A DNA stretch of 64,000 nt from Solobacterium sp. UBA1761 (GTDB lineage: Bacteria > Bacillota_I > Bacilli_A > Erysipelotrichales > Erysipelotrichaceae), in NCBI GenBank assembly GCA_002315565.1, contig DCHD01000038.1:1387-65386 (forward strand). The letters run 5' to 3'. Each line of letters opens with the position of its first letter. Positions within the stretch are counted from its first letter, which is position 1. This document shows, piece after piece, positions 58,948 through 64,000 of this stretch. The notes under the pieces are model-generated. The model was not told the origin of the DNA. It did no database searches and worked only from the letters and a program-made list of their open reading frames with translations. Position numbers and translations under genes: made by a program.

Positions 58948-60042
58948 ATGCCCGAAGTTAAACAGAGAATGATAGCACAGGACATCGCCAAAGGCGCTGC
59001 AATACTGATGGTTATGCTTTTACATATTGTTGAAGTTCCTGGTATCGTCAGAACGGTCGTTGGACTTTTGTTCGGTTCGGCAATGTCATTCTTCCTGTTT
59101 ATGACCGGATATAACTACAGAAGCAAAGGACTGACTCCTTGGCAGAATGTCAAAAAAAGAATGACTCAGATTATCAGACCATTCTTTGTCTATACATTTA
59201 TTATCGGTGTAATCATGACTGTCCACTATGTATTAAGCGGACAGGCAACTGTTCTTGAATGTTTAAAATCATATGCCGGTTTCCTTGTTTCAAGATGGGG
59301 AACTCCATATCTTGGCTGGGACCTGCCAAAAACACTATTCCAGAGAATATATGGCCCATTATGGTTTATTCAGTATCTTGTACCTTCCAGTATTATTTTC
59401 TACCTTGTTGTTGACAGGGTACAGGATAGCACAAAGAAACTGATGCTTACAGCATTCACTCTTGCAACCGCTTCAGTAATTATGGCTGCCCTTGGATGGG
59501 TACTTCCTTGGGGTATTCAGGATGCTCCAGCTATTGCTTCAATCATGCTGATTGCTGTCTGGATTAAAAAAGATGGAAGAATGTTTGCACTTCACTCAAA
59601 GAAGAAATGGCACTACATCAACTGCATAACTGTACTGGCAGTTATCGCTGCAATTGAACTTACAGGCAATACAGCCGGTTATGTGGCAGCTGGTGAAATG
59701 ACTGCTGTATTTGGACCACTTGAAGTATATGTAACTGTTCTTATTGCAGTAATCGGATCATATCTGATGATCAATATAGCAAGGCTTATTGAAAAAGTTC
59801 CGGTTATCTCAAACTGTTATATCTGGCTTGGACAGCATTCACTCTTACTTCTGTTCATGCACCTGCCACTGTCTTATCTGATTAATGATTTACTTGGCTG
59901 GCCAAACATAGTTACAGAATTCCCAATGGCTAAAGATGTAATATCGATAAAGCAGGTTATCAACTTCATTCTTGTAATTACAATTCTCTACTTCATAATT
60001 ACTCTGATAGATAAATCAAAAGCGAAAAAAGCTGCTAAATAA
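58948..60042 (+). CDS. Acyltransferase-3-family membrane protein
   Basis: 364 residues with about ten membrane helices. The opening QDIAKGAAILMVMLLHIVEVPG carries the family His near residue 27, and FFLFMTGYNYRSKG near 52 with Arg matches acyltransferase 3 (O-acetylation of sugars, peptidoglycan or cell-wall polymers). A late LGQHSLLLLFMHLPLSYLI near 300 is a second landmark. It is monocistronic and next to the maltose operon but not clearly linked to it. Confidence 0.82.
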   Translation: MPEVKQRMIAQDIAKGAAILMVMLLHIVEVPGIVRTVVGLLFGSAMSFFLFMTGYNYRSKGLTPWQNVKKRMTQIIRPFFVYTFIIGVIMTVHYVLSGQATVLECLKSYAGFLVSRWGTPYLGWDLPKTLFQRIYGPLWFIQYLVPSSIIFYLVVDRVQDSTKKLMLTAFTLATASVIMAALGWVLPWGIQDAPAIASIMLIAVWIKKDGRMFALHSKKKWHYINCITVLAVIAAIELTGNTAGYVAAGEMTAVFGPLEVYVTVLIAVIGSYLMINIARLIEKVPVISNCYIWLGQHSLLLLFMHLPLSYLINDLLGWPNIVTEFPMAKDVISIKQVINFILVITILYFIITLIDKSKAKKAAK

Positions 60043-60047
60043 AAAAC

Positions 60048-60072
60048 AGGCTTATCCAAATCGGATAAGCCT
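60048..60072. terminator. Bidirectional terminator after the acyltransferase gene
   Basis: A 10-bp perfect stem AGGCTTATCC / GGATAAGCCT with a 5-base loop, followed by ttttg. Confidence 0.85.
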
Positions 60073-60077
60073 TTTGT

Positions 60078-60707
60078 TTAGATAATTCCCAGTGGAATCA
60101 GTGTTACAAGAAGAGCTGCTACCGTTCCCCAGAGAATTGCCAGGAATTTCACTGGTTTTTTCATGAACGGAACATAGTTGCTTGCCAGAAAGAACGGCAC
60201 ATAGGTAGTGATAAATACAGGGATAACACCCCACCACTTATATACCCAGATGAATGAATGGTTTGAAGTTCCTGCCAGGAAAGATTCAAACAGGGCAAAT
60301 AATAAAGCCATCTCTAAAGCGCCGAACAGCTTCTGTTTACAGTTTGGATTTTCAGGCAGCATCTTGTAAGAAATAATACCGGCAAGTGAGAACATCATAC
60401 TCAGTTCCCAACACACGCCAATTAACAGAATAAATGTAGTTGATTCATTGGATACTGTCCATAAAGGATAACCAGCAAAATGAGCTATTAGGGCATTGCC
60501 TATTTCATAGAGCCAGTGTACTCCATATAATGCCAGTCCGGCATATACTGCTTTGAAGTTCTTCTTATTTATTTCTGTCCAGTATACATAGAATACAACC
60601 GCAAGAATAAAGATAAATGTCCAGTTGAAGTTTTCGGTACTTCTGACCTTTACTGCATCAACCAGACTCTTTGCGAAGTCTGATCCGTCTCCCCAGAATA
60701 CAAACAT
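60078..60707 (-). CDS. Multipass membrane protein of unknown function
   Basis: 209 residues with about six membrane helices and Trp/His-rich edges (YGVHWLYEIGNALIAHFAGYPLW near residue 62, SNHSFIWVYKWWG near 148). An ATG after ggagg sets the start. It is alone between convergent and divergent genes. No family recognised. Confidence 0.65.
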   Translation of the reverse strand: MFVFWGDGSDFAKSLVDAVKVRSTENFNWTFIFILAVVFYVYWTEINKKNFKAVYAGLALYGVHWLYEIGNALIAHFAGYPLWTVSNESTTFILLIGVCWELSMMFSLAGIISYKMLPENPNCKQKLFGALEMALLFALFESFLAGTSNHSFIWVYKWWGVIPVFITTYVPFFLASNYVPFMKKPVKFLAILWGTVAALLVTLIPLGII

Positions 60708-60842
60708 AGTATTTCCTCCATTATTATTGAAATATGTTTCGATAAATTCATTTTAAATAATTAATAGTCTGTTCACAACATTGATGTATATCTGTTTTTC
60801 TTAGAAGATGTTTTGTTTTTCTTTTCAATATCTTGGAAGTAG

Positions 60843-60857
60843 TAAAATTAAGTTATG
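60843..60857 (+). promoter_or_regulatory. Leaderless-type promoter: TAAAAT, six bases, ATG
   Basis: TAAAAT at 60843-60848, taagtt, then ATG at 60855. There is no ribosome binding site within reach. Confidence 0.6.
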
Positions 60858-62504
60858 AATACAAGGAAAAAGAAAAGAAAAAGAAAGAATAAAATAATTG
60901 CCATAGTACTGCTTTTCATTTTGAACCTTGCTGCAGCGGGTGGCCTTATCTATATCATTCATAACAACAATCTGACCACTCCCTACTATCTTGCATCAGA
61001 TTCAGCAACCATCGTATTAAACGGTAAGAAAGATGACACTATTGAACTGGCAAGAGGAACACTTGTAAACATAAAGAATAAAACAGTTGCTGTTGATGAT
61101 ACAGTGTATCGCCAGTTTGAATATGAAGGAAATACCTATTACTGTCTTGAATCTCAGATTGAAACAGACAGAAACAACTGTGTAAAAGAAGAAACACTAT
61201 ACACCCTGAGAAGTCATGTGCTCTTGGAAAACTATGACTCATACAAAATCTCGGGCTGGTTTAAAAAGAATGAAAAACTTACTGTGACCGGTTACCATGA
61301 ACTGCTGTCAGACGGAAACGTTGACTACTATTATGTCAATGATGCCGGTTATATCTCTTCAAAATATGTTGCTACCTCATTCATAGAAACAGGACTTGAT
61401 TCATCCATCTATGCTGACTGCTGGTTTGGAAGCGGTGGTGATCCAACAAAGATTGAATACTATCATAAAGAAGAACTTAACTTTTCTGACAATACAATGC
61501 CGGAAACTGTGAATGCACTCTACATCAATGCCGAAGCAGTAAGACTTGCTGATTCATATATTGAAATCGCAAGACAAACTAAAGGCATCAACGCCTTTGT
61601 CGTTGACATCAAGGACTGTTATGTTGATACACAACTGGCCTATAATTCTCCTGTTGCCCTAACATATGCACCAAGCACAGAGAATATTCCCAATTCATTT
61701 GAAACATATAAGGAAAACCTCAAGAAACTTAAGGATGCCGGTTATTACCTGATCGGTCGTATTACGGCCTTCAAAGATGACAGCTTCGCAGTTGATAATC
61801 CCAATGAAGCCCTGGAAGCTGACGGGGAACTCTATAAATACGGTTATGTTCACTGGCCTAGTGTCTATTCAAAAAAGATGTGGGAATACAATGTGGCGCT
61901 TGCTTTAGAGGCAAGTGAAGAATTCGGCTTCAATGAAATTCAGTTTGACTACAGCCGTTTCCCTGAAAGACTTACCGGTGTTGACTTAAAGAATATCTAC
62001 AATGAAGACAGATGTGCTGCCGTAACTGATTTCTTAAGATATGCTGCTGAAATCCTGCATAACAACGAGATCTATATCTCAGCTGATGTCTTTGGCGAAA
62101 CATCAGGAAGCGAATACAGCGAATTTTCATGCTGGCCAACAGGATATGGACAGTTCTGGCCTGCTATCTCCAATGCTGTGGATGCGATAAGTTCAATGCC
62201 ATATCCCGATCACTTCTCAAGTGGTTCCTATGACGTAGATGAGCCATGGGATGACGTCTACAATCTGATGTACCGCTGGGGCAAAGCTACCTGGTATGCC
62301 CAGGAAAACACCTACGACAAAGCAAAGTGCCGTACCTGGATCATGGCCCAGAATTCCGATCCTTATGAGATTGAATATGATGAAACCTACATTAAAGACC
62401 AGATAGATGCCTTAAGCGATGCCGGTGTCAACGACGGGTATCTGACATGGAATGCTGCAAGTTCTATCCGTAAATATACAAGTTATATCGATGTATTAAA
62501 TTAA
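60855..62504 (+). CDS. DUF4015 glycosyl-hydrolase-like cell-surface protein
   Basis: 549 residues. A very basic N-terminus (KKKRKRKNK) and one membrane helix (residues 15-33) anchor it outward. Residues 40-170 look like small SH3-type beta domains. Residues 190-549 are a TIM-barrel DUF4015 domain with ALYINAEAVRLADSY near 222, GINAFVVDIKDCYVD near 243, YLIGRITAFKDD near 295, EFGFNEIQFDYSRFP near 355 and ISADVFGET near 405. Substrate is probably a surface or secreted polysaccharide, but catalytic activity has not been shown for most members. Confidence 0.83.
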   Translation: MNTRKKKRKRKNKIIAIVLLFILNLAAAGGLIYIIHNNNLTTPYYLASDSATIVLNGKKDDTIELARGTLVNIKNKTVAVDDTVYRQFEYEGNTYYCLESQIETDRNNCVKEETLYTLRSHVLLENYDSYKISGWFKKNEKLTVTGYHELLSDGNVDYYYVNDAGYISSKYVATSFIETGLDSSIYADCWFGSGGDPTKIEYYHKEELNFSDNTMPETVNALYINAEAVRLADSYIEIARQTKGINAFVVDIKDCYVDTQLAYNSPVALTYAPSTENIPNSFETYKENLKKLKDAGYYLIGRITAFKDDSFAVDNPNEALEADGELYKYGYVHWPSVYSKKMWEYNVALALEASEEFGFNEIQFDYSRFPERLTGVDLKNIYNEDRCAAVTDFLRYAAEILHNNEIYISADVFGETSGSEYSEFSCWPTGYGQFWPAISNAVDAISSMPYPDHFSSGSYDVDEPWDDVYNLMYRWGKATWYAQENTYDKAKCRTWIMAQNSDPYEIEYDETYIKDQIDALSDAGVNDGYLTWNAASSIRKYTSYIDVLN

Positions 62505-62524
62505 AGGAGCTCTTTGAGCTCCTT
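62504..62524. terminator. Bidirectional terminator between DUF4015 and serA genes
   Basis: A 9-bp perfect stem AAGGAGCTC / GAGCTCCTT with loop ttt. It overlaps both stop codons. Confidence 0.8.
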
Positions 62525-63689
62525 AGTTAATTATTCTGATTCTGATGACACCGTCAATGGTTTCAAGCTTTTCTTTGAGTTCTTTTGGAACTTCAGTATT
62601 GAAGTCAAGAATTGTATAGGCGATTTCATTTCTTCCTTTATTCAAAAGGTTTTCAATATTAAGTTTCATTCCGGTAACAATATCGGTAATCTCGCCTAAC
62701 ATACCGACTCTATTTTTATGGAAGATACATACTCTTGCGCCATCAGCTCTGGCTAATGCGATATTAGGCATATTTACAGAATTTGTAATATTGCCATTTT
62801 CAATATAATCAACAGCCTGTCTTGCAGCCATAATTGCACAGTTAACATCTGCTTCTGGTGTGCCTGCACCTAAATGAGGAGTAAAGATTACACCATTCAT
62901 ACGCATCTGTTCAGGAGTTGGGAAGTCAGTCGCAAATCCTTTGATCTTACCTGTTTCAATTGCTTTGTTGACTGCTTTTTCATCAAGGATTGGTCCACGG
63001 GCATAATTGACAAGATATACACCGTCTTTCATCAAAGCGATCTCTTTGTCAGAAATCAGGTTCTTGTTTTCATCATTGAGTGGTACATGTACAGTTACTA
63101 CATCACCCTTAGAGATACATTCTTCCAAAGTAGGTACAAATGTACAGTACTGTGACAGTTCTGCTACTCTTGAATGGTTAAGATAAGGGTCATAACCATA
63201 TACTTTCATACCCAGGTCATAGCAGGCTTTAGCCATTCTTGAACCGATGGCACCAACACCGACTATTGAGATTGTCTTGCCCATAATCTCATAGCCTCTA
63301 AACTGTGACTTGCCCTTTTCTACAGTATTACCGGCAATAGTCTCTTCAGCAGGAAGATTCTTTACCCATTCCATAGCGCTAAAGCCATTACGCATTGACA
63401 TGATCATCGCAGCAATTGCCAGTTCTTTTACCGCATTGGCATTACCGCCTGGACAATTGAATACTGCAATGCCTTTTTCAGTGCATTTTTCTACCGGAAT
63501 AGTATTCACTCCTGCTCCGATTCTGACGATGAACTTTAATTCTTTATTCAGTTCAATGTCATGAAGAACGGTACTGTGTACCAGTATTCCATCAGGATTT
63601 TCCGCTTTTTCAGAAAGAAGATATTTCTCTTTGTCAAAAGCTTCTCTTCCTTCTTTTGCTACTGCATCATATAGTTTTATGTTATACAT
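62523..63689 (-). CDS. serA: D-3-phosphoglycerate dehydrogenase
   Basis: 388 residues. The NAD-binding motif VGVGAIGSRMAKACYDLGM is near residue 142-160, with the catalytic Arg in VNYARGPILDEKAV near 230, Glu near 258 and His in TPHLGAGTPEAD near 278. A C-terminal ACT domain (about 315-388) is the usual L-serine sensor. It catalyses the first step of serine synthesis. The ATG lies within the end of serC (8-base overlap), which sets the start, with a ggag ribosome binding site. Confidence 0.93.
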   Translation of the reverse strand: MYNIKLYDAVAKEGREAFDKEKYLLSEKAENPDGILVHSTVLHDIELNKELKFIVRIGAGVNTIPVEKCTEKGIAVFNCPGGNANAVKELAIAAMIMSMRNGFSAMEWVKNLPAEETIAGNTVEKGKSQFRGYEIMGKTISIVGVGAIGSRMAKACYDLGMKVYGYDPYLNHSRVAELSQYCTFVPTLEECISKGDVVTVHVPLNDENKNLISDKEIALMKDGVYLVNYARGPILDEKAVNKAIETGKIKGFATDFPTPEQMRMNGVIFTPHLGAGTPEADVNCAIMAARQAVDYIENGNITNSVNMPNIALARADGARVCIFHKNRVGMLGEITDIVTGMKLNIENLLNKGRNEIAYTILDFNTEVPKELKEKLETIDGVIRIRIIN

Positions 63690-64000
63690 TACGTTCAAAC
63701 TCCTTCATCACTTCAATCAGTTTCTCTACGCCTTCAACAGGCATACCGTTATAGATGCTTGCCCTTAAACCTCCGGCAGCTTTATGACCTTTCAGATTAA
63801 TCAGCCCGTTTTCTTTACACAGTTTTAAGAAATCAGCTGTCATTTCTTCTGATTCCATTACAAACGTCACATTGGTTATGGATCTGTCTGACCTATTGAC
63901 ATTGTTTCTGTATATTCTTGAATTATCAATATAGTCATAGAGCATGGAAGCTTTCTTTCTGTTGATTTCTTCCATGGCTCTTATACCACCCTGATCTTCT
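63682..64000 (-). CDS. serC: Phosphoserine aminotransferase, C-terminal part (runs off window)
   Basis: About 105 residues of the C-terminal end. GGIRAMEEINRKKASMLYDYID is followed by an Arg-rich strand with FVMESEEMTADFLKLCKENGLINLKGH and GGLRASIYNGMPVEGVEKLIEVM, all close to SerC. The reading frame continues off the right edge, so an internal ATG at 63975 is not a start. It makes phosphoserine from 3-phosphohydroxypyruvate, the serA product. Confidence 0.93.
   Translation of the reverse strand, partial: EDQGGIRAMEEINRKKASMLYDYIDNSRIYRNNVNRSDRSITNVTFVMESEEMTADFLKLCKENGLINLKGHKAAGGLRASIYNGMPVEGVEKLIEVMKEFERNV

Noticed and set aside
63682..63975. Complete 97-residue gene starting at 63975
   Set aside because: The frame remains open to the window edge and reads conserved SerC sequence (EDQGGIRAMEE), so the ATG is internal.

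Overview
The window is a compact chromosomal segment of a low-GC Gram-positive bacterium (Firmicutes), most likely a fermentative gut-type anaerobe. The clues are AT-rich spacers, Firmicutes-type ribosome binding sites, a lipoprotein-dependent sugar ABC importer, NfnAB, a reverse rubrerythrin under a PerR-type regulator, MupG, and small lipid and ACP enzymes. An Erysipelotrichia-like origin is my guess and is not proven. The genetic code is standard. I see no tRNA, rRNA, CRISPR, phage or intact insertion sequence.

Layout. 0-11.6 kb: start of an EF-P paralogue, a PnuC-like transporter divergent from a membrane adenylate cyclase, cutC, a 17-residue repeat protein, an acyl-ligase/ACP/PlsC fusion followed by acpS, YwaF-like and TauE-like membrane proteins, an Ntn hydrolase and two metallo-beta-lactamase-fold enzymes. 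11.6-17.7 kb: a methyltransferase with two tandem paralogues, an M32 carboxypeptidase, RidA, a membrane protein, EF-P and a PLP decarboxylase. 17.7-22.2 kb: a six-gene TetR-led operon with an NAD(P)-binding protein, a steroid-5-alpha-reductase-like membrane enzyme and a flavin-reductase-fold protein. 22.2-31.2 kb: NfnAB plus a kinase, a CtlX-like hydrolase, MupG, a PPOX protein, and an alpha/beta hydrolase fused to a membrane domain. 31.5-36.5 kb: a SARP-like regulator divergent from an MFS permease, a Mn-type CDF exporter, and a PerR/flavodoxin-rubredoxin/reverse-rubrerythrin oxidative-stress operon. 36.6-43.5 kb: a two-component system ending in a 55-residue double-glycine-leader peptide, a CrtC/AttH-like protein, a TPR/DUF4037 pair, a second leader-type precursor and a second CDF protein. 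43.5-48.6 kb: creatininase-like, choloylglycine-hydrolase-like and M42 peptidase genes divergent from an MFS_2 permease. 48.6-58.6 kb: a complete maltose/maltodextrin phosphorolysis operon under a LacI-type regulator with a perfect 22-bp operator. 58.6-64 kb: an acyltransferase, a DUF4015 glycosidase-like protein, and serC-serA.

The most unusual signal is promoter architecture. At least seven plus-strand genes have a -10 hexamer exactly six bases before the ATG (TATAAT-N6-ATG) and no ribosome binding site, which predicts leaderless mRNAs. One minus-strand gene has the same layout with seven bases. Several terminators run directly into the next promoter. The best candidates for undescribed systems are the double-glycine peptide coupled to the sensor kinase, the TetR reductive operon and the amide-hydrolase cluster.
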